Assembly: GCF_001578875.1 (NCBI RefSeq)
Contig: NZ_KQ969506.1
Coordinates: forward strand, 311,380-361,313
DNA: 49,934 nucleotides
Direction: 5' to 3'
From: Streptococcus sp. DD13
GTDB taxonomy: Bacteria > Bacillota > Bacilli > Lactobacillales > Streptococcaceae
In this document: piece by piece, positions 17,215 to 25,480 of the stretch
Position numbering within the stretch: the first letter of the stretch is position 1
Layout: each line of letters opens with the position of its first letter
The notes under the pieces: model-generated
Seen by the model: the letters and a program-made list of their open reading frames with translations, nothing else
Database searches by the model: none
Told to the model about the DNA's origin: nothing
Made by a program: the position numbers and the translations under genes

Positions 17215-18672
17215 ATGAAAAAGTGGAAAAAAGTAGCTCTATTTGCAGCAAGTGCGCTCGCAGTTGCAGGACTAGCAGCGTGTGGTAGTGGTTCATCATC
17301 TAAGAGTGATGGTGTAACGACCCTTAAGATGTATCAAATCGGGGATGCTCCTGACAATCTAGATACACTCTTGGCCAATGCAAATAAAATCCTTGAGGAA
17401 AAAGTTCAAGCTAAACTTGAAATCGAATACCTCGGTTGGGGAGATTACAGTCAAAAAATGTCTGTTATCACTTCATCTGGTGAAAACTACGACATTGCCT
17501 TTGCAGATAACTATGTTGTGACAGCACAAAAAGGTGCATATGCTGACTTGACAGATCTTTATAAGAAAGAAGGGAAAGCTCTTTATGAAGCTCTTGACCC
17601 TGCTTACATCAAAGGAAACACTGTCAACGGTAAGATTTATGCAGTACCAGTTGCAGCAAACGTAGCTTCTTCACAAAACTTCGCTTTCAATGGTCCACTT
17701 TTGGAAAAATATGGCATTGACATTTCTGGAGTGACTTCATACGAAACATTGGAACCAGTTTTGAAACAAATCAAAGAAAAAGATCCAAACGTTGTTCCAT
17801 TTGCTATCGGTAAAAACTACATTCCTTCCGATAACTTTGACTACCCAGTTGCGAACGGTCTTCCATTTGTTATCGACCTTGAAGGGGATACAACGAAGAT
17901 TGTAAACCGTTACGAAGTACCACGTTTTGTACAGCACTTGAAGACGATCCATAGCTTCTACGAAAAAGGATACATTCCAAAAGACGTAGCAACCAGCGAT
18001 ACTTCTTATGACCACAACAGCGATACATGGTTGGTTCGTGAAGAAACTGTCGGTCCTGCTGACTATGGTAACAGCTTACTTTCTCGCGTCGCAAACCGTA
18101 AGATTGAAATCAAACCAATCACAAAATTCATCAAGAAAAACCAAACTACTCAAGTTGCGAACTTTGTCATCTCAAACAACTCTAAGAACAAAGAAAAAGC
18201 AATGGCAGTATTGAACGAAATCAATACAAACCCTGAATTGTTGAATGGATTGGTATATGGTCCAGAAGGAACAAACTGGGAAAAGATTAAAGACACAGAA
18301 AACCGTGTTAAAGTTCTTGAACCATACAACGGTAACACTCATATGTCAGGTTGGAACACCGGTAACAACTGGATTCTTTACATCAACGAAAATGTAACAG
18401 ACCAACAAATTGCAGATTCTAAGAAAGAATTGGCTGAAGCAACTGAATCACCAGCACTTGGCTTCATCTTCAATACTGAACCTGTTAAATCTGAAATTAC
18501 TGCAGTGACCAACACAATGCAACAATTTGACCGTGCGATCAACACCGGTACAGTTGACCCTGAAGTTGAAATTCCAAAATTGATGGAAAAACTAAAATCT
18601 GAAGGTGCATACGACAAAGTGTTGAAAGAAATGCAAAAACAATACGATGAATTCTTAGCATCTAAAAAATAA
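17215..18672 (+). CDS. ngtS: Lipoprotein sugar-binding protein of the N-glycan ABC transporter (NgtS-like)
   Basis: The 485-residue extracellular binding protein starts with a lipoprotein signal: MKKWKKVALFAASALAV, then the lipobox LAAC with the lipidated cysteine at residue 23. A short serine/glycine linker follows, then a family-1 extracellular binding domain (cluster with LplA/YtcQ), including YDIAFADNYVVTAQKGAYADL near residue 100. It lies 89 bases after ngtP2 with AAAGGAG before the ATG. Codon use looks more biased (GAA, AAA, CCA, GGT) than in the glycosidases, which fits high expression of a binding protein. Pneumococcal NgtS (SP_0092) binds complex N-glycan fragments; the same ligand is inferred here. 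Confidence 0.87.
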   Translation: MKKWKKVALFAASALAVAGLAACGSGSSSKSDGVTTLKMYQIGDAPDNLDTLLANANKILEEKVQAKLEIEYLGWGDYSQKMSVITSSGENYDIAFADNYVVTAQKGAYADLTDLYKKEGKALYEALDPAYIKGNTVNGKIYAVPVAANVASSQNFAFNGPLLEKYGIDISGVTSYETLEPVLKQIKEKDPNVVPFAIGKNYIPSDNFDYPVANGLPFVIDLEGDTTKIVNRYEVPRFVQHLKTIHSFYEKGYIPKDVATSDTSYDHNSDTWLVREETVGPADYGNSLLSRVANRKIEIKPITKFIKKNQTTQVANFVISNNSKNKEKAMAVLNEINTNPELLNGLVYGPEGTNWEKIKDTENRVKVLEPYNGNTHMSGWNTGNNWILYINENVTDQQIADSKKELAEATESPALGFIFNTEPVKSEITAVTNTMQQFDRAINTGTVDPEVEIPKLMEKLKSEGAYDKVLKEMQKQYDEFLASKK

Positions 18673-18680
18673 GAGATGAT

Positions 18681-18867
18681 GAGGCTGGGACAAAAGTCCT
18701 AGCCTCTCAATTGTTTTTGGATTGTCGAGCAAGACGCAGTGGTTGAGTAGGCTCTACTAGGCTGTTTTCATCCGCTTTTACAGCTCGACTCAATTGTGCG
18801 GAGGTGGGACGAGGAAGAGGTGGGACGACGAAATCGAATTCTAAGGAATGACCGATTTCTGTCCCAC
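18681..18867 (+). repeat. Dispersed two-hairpin repeat, copy 1
   Basis: The repeat starts with a hairpin (GAGGCTGGGAC - AAAA - GTCCTAGCCTC) that doubles as the ngtS terminator. A middle section containing AAGACGCAGTGGTTGAG follows, and it ends with a second hairpin (GTGGGAC...GTCCCAC, 18820-18867). Copies 2 and 3 lie at 25143 and 46157. This copy has a short internal duplication (GAGGTGGGACGAG then GAGGTGGGACGAC). I do not recognise the family with confidence. The following 218 bases before the DUF624 gene contain an extended -10 promoter (TGGTATAAT, 19041-19049) and nothing else I can support. Confidence 0.8.
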
Positions 18868-19085
18868 TCTCATTCTCATTTCAAAGAGTCATCCAATGAT
18901 GGGAAAGAGCCTCATAGAAATGCTCACGCAAAACAAAATCTTCTTTCTGATGACGTTTTTTGAACCTACGTCAGGTAGAAGAAAAATACATCAAGCTACT
19001 CAAGAAAACTTGTTTAAATGAGTTACTTTACGAAAAAAAGTGGTATAATGAAAGCATTATCATAATCAAAGAGAAGGAGTTCACA

Positions 19086-19700
19086 ATGGGAAAATTGATT
19101 GACTTTATCTTTCAAAGAGTATTTATGGCCATGTTGGCCTCAGGGATTTTTCTAGTCCTAGCTTTATGTGGTGGACTGGTGCTTGGGATTGCCCCAGCTG
19201 GAAGTGTCTTAATGACCTTGTTTGCCCAGTATCGCTACAACTATAAGCAGTACAAGTGGACAGAAGCGTGGACTTTATTTAAGGAAAACTTTGTTCGCTC
19301 CAATCAAATTTTCTATACTTTTTTTGTGACCGAATCGGCCTTTCTTTACGGGATTTACTTGATTATTCAGGTGCCCCAATCCATTTTAACTGTTTTGGTA
19401 ACGATCTTTAATCTCGTTTTTGCAGTGATTATTCCGCTTGGTTACGCTGTTTACCTGAAGCTACAAGTTTACTTTGACATGTCCTATTTCAATAGCCTCA
19501 AACTTTCTTTTATTGGCATGTTTTTGAGTCTCTTGTCCATGTTTAAGATACTCATTGGAGCAGCCATCGTTCTCATGATTCTTTATCTTGCACCTGCCTT
19601 GGTCTTTTTCGTCTTTATAGGAGCTTGGCACTTCTTTATTAGTGATTTGCTGGAGCCAGTTTATCAGGTGGTTTCTTCTAGTATTGTAGCTGAGCCATGA
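19086..19700 (+). CDS. DUF624 membrane protein (YesV-like) of the sensor operon
   Basis: The start ATG 19086 follows GAGAAGGAG; the longer upstream frame begins before the promoter and is unlikely. The 204-residue product has about five membrane segments, for example FMAMLASGIFLVLALCGGLV and LIGAAIVLMILYLAPALVFF. It fits DUF624, a family often encoded next to YesM/YesN two-component systems. Its stop codon overlaps the kinase start by four bases (ATGA), so the three genes form one operon. Pneumococcal SP_0154, next to TCS07, has the same position. The role is unknown; a helper or modulator of sensing is only a guess. Confidence 0.82.
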   Translation: MGKLIDFIFQRVFMAMLASGIFLVLALCGGLVLGIAPAGSVLMTLFAQYRYNYKQYKWTEAWTLFKENFVRSNQIFYTFFVTESAFLYGIYLIIQVPQSILTVLVTIFNLVFAVIIPLGYAVYLKLQVYFDMSYFNSLKLSFIGMFLSLLSMFKILIGAAIVLMILYLAPALVFFVFIGAWHFFISDLLEPVYQVVSSSIVAEP

Positions 19701-21334
19701 AAAAAATCTGGTTAGACAGTCTTTTAAAAGTCTATGCGGTGGCCATGTTTGTCATCGTAGGATTTGTAGCCTTACTCATTTCTTATGCTTCCTGGCAGTC
19801 TAATGATCAGGAAGCAACTTCCATTGCTCAGCGCGTTTCTACAAGAGTGGCGGATGAAGTAGAAAACTACTACCAACAAGGTGTCCGCTTCACGCAAGAA
19901 TTAGCAGGTAACCAGGCCAAGTTAGAAGGGCTCTATAAATACTTCACCTTGTCTCCAGGAGATTATGCCACCTGGCGATTGGCGAGCAATTTGTTGGGGA
20001 TTGTAGAGGTTTCTATTCATGAAAATGTTTCCTCCATTTACTTGCAAAATGACTTTGTGGAAGGTTTTGATCTGACGCTTCAAGATTATACAACTGCCTT
20101 TGTCTCCACACGAATGAAACAAGGGGGCAAACAGGTTGAGGCTGATCAGTTTCGACCTTCGGATAGTGCCTTTGCTATTCCCTTGAATGATCCTTTTACA
20201 GCCAATCATATCGGGACGGTTTATATGACGGTTTCGAAGAAATTTTTTGAAAAAGCGATTGATAATATCCGTCATAGAACCCCTGTTTTAGTGAAGATTT
20301 CTTCCCCCTATGGAAAAACGATGATGACTTTTGGTGAAGGGAAAGGAGCTGCTTGGCTGAAGCAGGAAACCACCCATGGATATGTGGTTGAAGTGGCTAT
20401 TCCAGATAGTTATCGGATTGGAACAACGATTTCCAATACTGTGTTTGTTATTGGACTGAGCCTCATCCTAACGATTAGTCTTTATTTCATCCTTCGGGGG
20501 GTCTTTCGAAACTACCAACTTCAGGTTAGTGATTTGGTGGAGACTATCCAAACGATCGGTCAAGGAGACAGTGATCGGCGGATCAACACAGAGTCTAAAG
20601 AGCAGGAGCTCTTACTCATCGCCAATAACACCAATACCATGCTGGATAATTTAGAAAAAAATATCCACGATATCTACCAGCTTCAAATCAGTCAAAAGGA
20701 TGCCAATATGCGAGCTCTCCAGGCGCAGATTGATCCTCATTTTATGTACAATACACTGGAATTTATCCGGATGTATGCTGTTATGGAAAAGCAAGAAGAA
20801 TTAGCCGATATTATTTATGAATTTAGTAGTCTCTTACGAAACAACATTTCAGATGAGTCAAAAACAACGCTCAAGCAAGAATTAGAATTTTGTCGGAAAT
20901 ACAGCTATCTTTGCATGATTCGTCATCCGAAATCCGTCGCTTATGGGTTTAAAATTGATCCATCACTGGATAATCTGACGCTACCCAAGTTTACGATTCA
21001 ACCCTTAATCGAGAATTATTTTGCTCATGGAGTTGACTACCGTAGAAATGACAATGTCATCAGTGTCAAAGCGATGAAGGTTAAAGACACCATTCAGATA
21101 CGAATCCAGGACAATGGTCGAGGGATGTCTGCTGAGAAGTTGAATGAAATTCGACAAATCTTGTCTTCAAGGACCGTTCAAACTACTGAAGAAAAAGAAC
21201 AGCGCAAGTCCATCGGAATTATTAATATCCATGAACGTTTTCTCCTCTTTTTTGGGGATCGCTACAGCATTCAGGTTGATTCAGTAGAAGATCATGGAGT
21301 GACCTATATGATTGAAATTAAGGATACCGAGTAA
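19697..21334 (+). CDS. Sensor histidine kinase, LytS/YesM type (HK07-like)
   Basis: The 545-residue kinase has two membrane segments (about 8-30 and 250-272) around an extracytoplasmic sensor of about 220 residues. A HAMP-like linker and a His_kinase/HATPase module follow. His348 in QIDPHFMYNTLE is the phosphorylated histidine; QPLIENYFAHGV is the N box and DNGRGM the G box. The layout is typical of kinases that sense carbohydrate status next to ABC importers. Pneumococcal TCS07 (SP_0155/0156) is reported to control N-glycan genes, and the gene order here is the same. It probably activates the transporter and glycosidase operons through the next gene product; the signal is unknown. Confidence 0.9.
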   Translation: MKKIWLDSLLKVYAVAMFVIVGFVALLISYASWQSNDQEATSIAQRVSTRVADEVENYYQQGVRFTQELAGNQAKLEGLYKYFTLSPGDYATWRLASNLLGIVEVSIHENVSSIYLQNDFVEGFDLTLQDYTTAFVSTRMKQGGKQVEADQFRPSDSAFAIPLNDPFTANHIGTVYMTVSKKFFEKAIDNIRHRTPVLVKISSPYGKTMMTFGEGKGAAWLKQETTHGYVVEVAIPDSYRIGTTISNTVFVIGLSLILTISLYFILRGVFRNYQLQVSDLVETIQTIGQGDSDRRINTESKEQELLLIANNTNTMLDNLEKNIHDIYQLQISQKDANMRALQAQIDPHFMYNTLEFIRMYAVMEKQEELADIIYEFSSLLRNNISDESKTTLKQELEFCRKYSYLCMIRHPKSVAYGFKIDPSLDNLTLPKFTIQPLIENYFAHGVDYRRNDNVISVKAMKVKDTIQIRIQDNGRGMSAEKLNEIRQILSSRTVQTTEEKEQRKSIGIINIHERFLLFFGDRYSIQVDSVEDHGVTYMIEIKDTE

Positions 21335-21336
21335 GT

Positions 21337-22620
21337 ATGTACAATGTATTATTAGTTGATGATGAGTTTATGATCACAGAAGGTCTCAAGGTGCTCATCC
21401 CATTTGAAAATTGGAAGATGAAGGTGGTGGCTACTGCAAATGATGCCGAAACAGCCTTAGAGTATCTCAAACAACATTCTGTCCACCTGGTCATCACAGA
21501 TGTCAATATGCCGGGTATGAATGGCCTTGAGATGATTGCGGAGATGAAGGAGATTAATCCAAGTCTTGCTTTTATCATCTTGTCTGGTTACCAAGAGTTT
21601 GAATATGTCAAGGCAGCCCTCAATCTCCAAGTAGCAGATTATCTAGTCAAGCCAGTGGACAAGGTGGAGCTGGGGAATATCCTGGAAAAGCTATCTCAGC
21701 AATTTGATCAAGCCTCCAATGACCGTTTGAAACAAATCTTTAAGCTGGATACATCAGAGGAGGTCATTGCAGAATTAGTAGACGGAAAAGGAAGCCTGTG
21801 GTTAGGGGCCAGCAGTCAGCCGACTGGCTTGGTCTCGACTCCTTATCCATTATTTGGCAAATCTCTCTCTCTCTATCTTTCTACCAAGGAAGAAGAAAGT
21901 CTGTACCAAACACCGTTTACTCCTCCTTACAAGGAGACCATGGCCCGTTTTCAAGATCACCTGGAAAAGGTGCTCTTTTACGGAACCTTAAATCTCCAAG
22001 AAACGGACCCTCTCTTTCAATACTATGAACCCATGTATCGTGTCATCGTCCAAGGCAATCTCCAGCAGATTTTAGAAGAGTTAGACATGTTAGAAGAGGT
22101 TGTGTTGAACAATACACCGTCTGTCAGCATCACCAAACAATTGTTTATCCAGTTTGTGATGGATGTCTATCATTTATTTGAGCATCTAAAATCAGAGGAT
22201 ATGACCCGTATTGTTAAGGACATCGAAGGATCAGATAGTTTTGTCAATCTGCTCGATTACATCCGTCATAAACTGACAGATGTCTTTACCCAATATCGGA
22301 TGAACGAAAACGTTGCCAAGGTTTTGGAGATTATTGGAAAGGATTACCAAAAGGACCTTTCCCTCAAGGACATGAGTCAAGAACTCTTTATCAATCCAGT
22401 TTATCTAGGACAGTTGATCAAGCGCGAAACCAATTCAACCTTTGCTGAATTACTGAATAAACAACGGATAAAGGCAGCCCAGCAGTTGTTGCTTTCAACC
22501 AATGACAGCATCGAAGATATTTGTTATGCAGTAGGGTACAGTAATGTTGGTTACTTCTATAAAGTATTTCGCAAGCTTTGTGGGAAGTCACCCAAGACCT
22601 ATCGTCAACAGAAGGATTAA
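21337..22620 (+). CDS. AraC-type response regulator (YesN / RR07-like)
   Basis: The 427-residue regulator starts two bases after the kinase stop. The receiver domain (1-120) has the DDE acidic pocket, phospho-acceptor Asp55 in VITDVNMPG and the KPVDK lysine. A variable middle region (about 130-320) follows. The C-terminal AraC double helix-turn-helix has SIEDICYAVGYSNVGYFYKV and KLCGKSPKTYRQQ. Such regulators activate nearby sugar-uptake genes. Likely targets are ngtP1-ngtP2-ngtS and the glycosidase operon, whose promoters have weak -35 boxes. That target list is inferred from position and from the pneumococcal system. Confidence 0.92.
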   Translation: MYNVLLVDDEFMITEGLKVLIPFENWKMKVVATANDAETALEYLKQHSVHLVITDVNMPGMNGLEMIAEMKEINPSLAFIILSGYQEFEYVKAALNLQVADYLVKPVDKVELGNILEKLSQQFDQASNDRLKQIFKLDTSEEVIAELVDGKGSLWLGASSQPTGLVSTPYPLFGKSLSLYLSTKEEESLYQTPFTPPYKETMARFQDHLEKVLFYGTLNLQETDPLFQYYEPMYRVIVQGNLQQILEELDMLEEVVLNNTPSVSITKQLFIQFVMDVYHLFEHLKSEDMTRIVKDIEGSDSFVNLLDYIRHKLTDVFTQYRMNENVAKVLEIIGKDYQKDLSLKDMSQELFINPVYLGQLIKRETNSTFAELLNKQRIKAAQQLLLSTNDSIEDICYAVGYSNVGYFYKVFRKLCGKSPKTYRQQKD

Positions 22621-22631
22621 CCAAATGAAAG

Positions 22632-22698
22632 ACAGAGCCTATGCTTTGATTTCTCCTATAAAAAGCGGAGAAATTGGAATAAATAGGTTCTGTTTTTT
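22632..22698 (+). terminator. Terminator after the two-component operon
   Basis: ACAGAGCCTAT (22632-22642) pairs with ATAGGTTCTGT (22683-22693), one G-U pair, enclosing an inner hairpin ATTTCTCC/GGAGAAAT; T-rich bases follow. It is immediately followed by a TACAAT -10 (22714-22719) for the GH1 gene. Confidence 0.65.
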
Positions 22699-22748
22699 CT
22701 CTTTAAAATGAGGTACAATCAGGGCAAGAAACAATACGAGGTGACGAT

Positions 22749-24134
22749 ATGTTGCAATTTCCAAAAGACTTTAAGTGGGGGTCTTCAACGTCTGGACCAC
22801 AGACAGAAGGCCGTCAAGCAGGGGATGGAAAAGGAGATAATCTTTGGGATTATTGGTACTCCCAAGAGCCCCATCGGTTTCACAATGGAATTGGGCCAGA
22901 AGAAACATCGACTTTTTACCAACATTGGGAAAAAGACATCGACCTACTGGTGGAGACAGGTCATACGATTTTTCGGACTTCTATCCAATGGTCACGGATT
23001 TTCCCGCAGGGTCGTGGTCCAGTCAATCAAACTGGAGTAGACTTTTACCGCAGGGTTTTTGAGCAAATTCGATCTAAAGGGATTCAACTCATGGTCAATC
23101 TCTACCATTTTGACCTGCCCTATGCCCTTCAGAAAGAACAGGAAGGCTGGGAAAGCTTAGATACGGCCTATGCCTATGCAGATTATGCTCGTTTTTGCTT
23201 CGAGCAATTTGGGGATCTGGTCGACCAGTGGATTACCTTTAATGAACCGATTGTTCCAGTCGAGTTTGGCTACTTCTATGATGCACATTATCCTCATAAG
23301 GTCGATGCAGTAGCGGCCACAAAGGTAGCCTATCATACACAATTGGCTAGTAGTCTAGCTGTTCAAGCATGCCACGAGGTCAACCCAGAGTATAAAATTG
23401 GTATCGTCCTCAATCTGACACCGGCTTATCCACGCAGCCAACACCCAGCGGATGTCAAGGCTGCTCGCATAGCCGATTTGGTGCAAGCTCAATCCTTCCT
23501 CGATCCATCCGTACTAGGCCATTATCCAGAAGAGCTTGTGGAGATCTTGAAGGCAGAAAACCTCTTGCCGGAAACGACAGAGGAGCAACTCTCTTTGATT
23601 CGGGAGAATACGGTTGACTTTTTGGGAGTCAACTATTATCAGCCCCTTCGTGTCATGGCACCACGTTTTGCCAAGCACCCAGATAGTCCGCTCTTGCCGG
23701 AGCACTTCTATGAGCCTTATACCATGCCCGGTAGAAAAATTAATCCCCATCGAGGATGGGAAATTTACGAGCAAGGGCTGTATGATATTGCCCAAAATAT
23801 CAAGGAAAACTATGGCAATATTGACTGGTTCTTAACTGAAAATGGGATGGGTGTAGAAGGTGAAGAGAGATTCCGAAAAGACGGCTTTATCCAAGACGAT
23901 TACCGCATCGACTTTATCAAGGACCATCTGCGAGAGTTACATCGTGCGATTGCTGATGGGGCCAACTGTAAAGGCTACCTGCTCTGGACCTTCATCGACT
24001 GCTGGTCCTGGCTCAATAGCTATAAAAACCGTTACGGACTCATCGAGCTTAACCTAGAGACCCAAGAACGGGTGATCAAAAAATCTGGCTACTGGTTTAA
24101 AGAAGTCAGTCAGAAAAATGGATTTGAAGATTGA
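22749..24134 (+). CDS. GH1 glycosidase (beta-galactosidase/glucosidase, possibly 6-phospho type)
   Basis: The 461-residue GH1 enzyme is a retaining beta-glycosidase with acid/base Glu166 in WITFNEP and nucleophile Glu364 in FLTENGMG. The sugar-6-phosphate pocket of phospho-beta-galactosidases (Ser428, Lys435, Tyr437 in LacG, within SWSNGYEKRY) corresponds here to SWLNSYKNRY. Ser420 and Tyr429 are kept, but the lysine position is Asn427, with a lysine one residue earlier. The glutamate typical of non-phospho beta-glucosidases (ExW) is absent. Substrate is therefore uncertain: a 6-phospho-sugar, or a free disaccharide such as Man-beta-GlcNAc or Gal-beta-GlcNAc. It is followed after 36 bases by manA, so they share a transcript. 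CGAGGTGACG precedes the ATG. There is no signal peptide. Confidence 0.85.
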   Translation: MLQFPKDFKWGSSTSGPQTEGRQAGDGKGDNLWDYWYSQEPHRFHNGIGPEETSTFYQHWEKDIDLLVETGHTIFRTSIQWSRIFPQGRGPVNQTGVDFYRRVFEQIRSKGIQLMVNLYHFDLPYALQKEQEGWESLDTAYAYADYARFCFEQFGDLVDQWITFNEPIVPVEFGYFYDAHYPHKVDAVAATKVAYHTQLASSLAVQACHEVNPEYKIGIVLNLTPAYPRSQHPADVKAARIADLVQAQSFLDPSVLGHYPEELVEILKAENLLPETTEEQLSLIRENTVDFLGVNYYQPLRVMAPRFAKHPDSPLLPEHFYEPYTMPGRKINPHRGWEIYEQGLYDIAQNIKENYGNIDWFLTENGMGVEGEERFRKDGFIQDDYRIDFIKDHLRELHRAIADGANCKGYLLWTFIDCWSWLNSYKNRYGLIELNLETQERVIKKSGYWFKEVSQKNGFED

Positions 24135-24170
24135 ATTTCCGATAAGGAGAGAATAAGAAAGGAAAAAATC

Positions 24171-25115
24171 ATGGCAGAACCACTTTTTTTACAGTCCGTT
24201 ATGCAGGAAAAAATCTGGGGCGGAACTAAATTACGGGACGCCTTTGGCTATGACATCCCCTCTGATAAGGTAGGGGAGTACTGGGCTATTTCAGCTCATC
24301 CAAATGGCGTTTCCACCATCAAAAACGGTCGCTTTAGTGGACAAGGACTAGATAAGCTCTATGCAGAACACCGGGAGCTCTTTGGCAATAGCACATCTCC
24401 AGTTTTTCCACTCCTGACCAAAATTCTCGATGCCAATGACTGGCTTAGTGTCCAAGTGCATCCGGACGATGACTACGGACTATCTCATGAAGGTGAGTTA
24501 GGAAAGACCGAGTGCTGGTATATCATCGCAGCGGATGAAGGAGCGGAAATTATCTATGGGCACAATGCCCAGTCAAAGGAAGAACTTCGCCAGCTCATCC
24601 AAGAGGGAAATTGGGAGCAACTCCTGACCAAGGTGAAGGTCAAAGCTGGAGACTTTTTCTACGTGCCGAGCGGGACCATGCACGCGATTGGCTCTGGAAT
24701 TCTCATCTTAGAGACCCAGCAATCGAGTGATACGACCTACCGTGTCTATGATTTTGATCGCAAGGACGACCAAGGACATCTTCGAGATCTCCATATCGAT
24801 CAGTCTATCGATGTCTTAACCATTGGTCAGCCAGCGAATAGCCGTCCTGTAAGCCTGCATGCCGATGATTTGGAATCGACCCTCCTTGTGGCCAATGACT
24901 TTTTTGCCGTTTATAAGTGGCAGATCAATGGCCGTGTTGACTTTGTGAAGACTGTCGACTATAGTCTCTACAGTATCCTGAATGGGCAGGGAGAGATAGT
25001 AGTGGACGGAGTAAGCTATCTACTTAGAAAAGGAGACCACTTTATCCTTCCTAGTGATGTGACGAACTGGATGATGAGCGGTCAGGACCTGGAGGTCATT
25101 GTCAGTCATCCTTAG
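24171..25115 (+). CDS. manA: Mannose-6-phosphate isomerase, class I
   Basis: This 314-residue cupin metalloenzyme converts mannose-6-phosphate to fructose-6-phosphate. SVQVHPDDDYG (about 96-106) carries zinc ligands of the type I isomerases. KTECWYIIAADEGAEIIYG and VPSGTMHAIGSGILILETQQ are the remaining family signatures, with further metal ligands. It is the exit to glycolysis for mannose freed by the GH92, GH125 and GH38 enzymes, after phosphorylation by a hexose kinase (the ROK protein is a candidate). The length matches short Firmicutes ManA proteins. It follows the GH1 gene closely, with AGAAAGGA before the ATG, and is closed by the hairpin of repeat copy 2. Confidence 0.95.
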   Translation: MAEPLFLQSVMQEKIWGGTKLRDAFGYDIPSDKVGEYWAISAHPNGVSTIKNGRFSGQGLDKLYAEHRELFGNSTSPVFPLLTKILDANDWLSVQVHPDDDYGLSHEGELGKTECWYIIAADEGAEIIYGHNAQSKEELRQLIQEGNWEQLLTKVKVKAGDFFYVPSGTMHAIGSGILILETQQSSDTTYRVYDFDRKDDQGHLRDLHIDQSIDVLTIGQPANSRPVSLHADDLESTLLVANDFFAVYKWQINGRVDFVKTVDYSLYSILNGQGEIVVDGVSYLLRKGDHFILPSDVTNWMMSGQDLEVIVSHP

Positions 25116-25142
25116 TATGGAGCTTCACATGCTATAGTGTAA

Positions 25143-25266
25143 GAGGCTGGGACAAAAGTCCTAGCCTCTTTTTTGTTTTTGGATGGTCGAAGAAGACGCA
25201 GTGGTTGAGTGGGCTCTACTAGGCTGATTTCATCAGTTTTTACAGCCCTATTCAACTGTGCCACTC
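25143..25266 (+). repeat. Dispersed two-hairpin repeat, copy 2 (internally deleted)
   Basis: The first hairpin (25143-25168) is identical in its 26 bases to copies 1 and 3 and is followed by a T-run, so it also serves as the manA terminator. The middle section with AAGACGCAGTGGTTGAG continues to 25260. The second hairpin is missing: sequence jumps from CAACTGTG to CCACTCTC, which is the outer edge of copy 1. Between 25267 and 25480 I see two TGTCAGA direct repeats (25341, 25368) and a TATGAT -10 (25436-25441). Confidence 0.8.
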
Positions 25267-25480
25267 TCTTTTGCTCTCTTGCTACAATCCTTCCCCCCTC
25301 TCATGTCCTTCCCTTCTCATCAATCGGTCTCACGAGGATGTGTCAGATTACTATTTTATAACGATTGTGTCAGAAGATTACAGCAAGACTACAAGTTGAT
25401 AAAATCATTAGTTAGTGCTTTTATTATCCGAAAATTATGATAGGATGAGAACTATCATAACGAAAAGGATGTATCTAAAC

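Noticed and set aside
15242..18672. Interpretation as a raffinose/multiple-sugar (Msm) importer
   Set aside because: The LplB/YtcP/LplA-type subunits, lack of alpha-galactosidase genes and flanking N-glycan enzymes favour NgtS-type transport.
18681..18867. Repeat as a BOX or RUP element
   Set aside because: I do not see the BOX A/C sequences or the RUP ends, so the repeat is left unnamed.
18868..19085. Reading frame extending the DUF624 gene upstream to 18960
   Set aside because: The extension lies before an extended -10 promoter, and GAGAAGGAG directly before ATG 19086 fits the shorter start.
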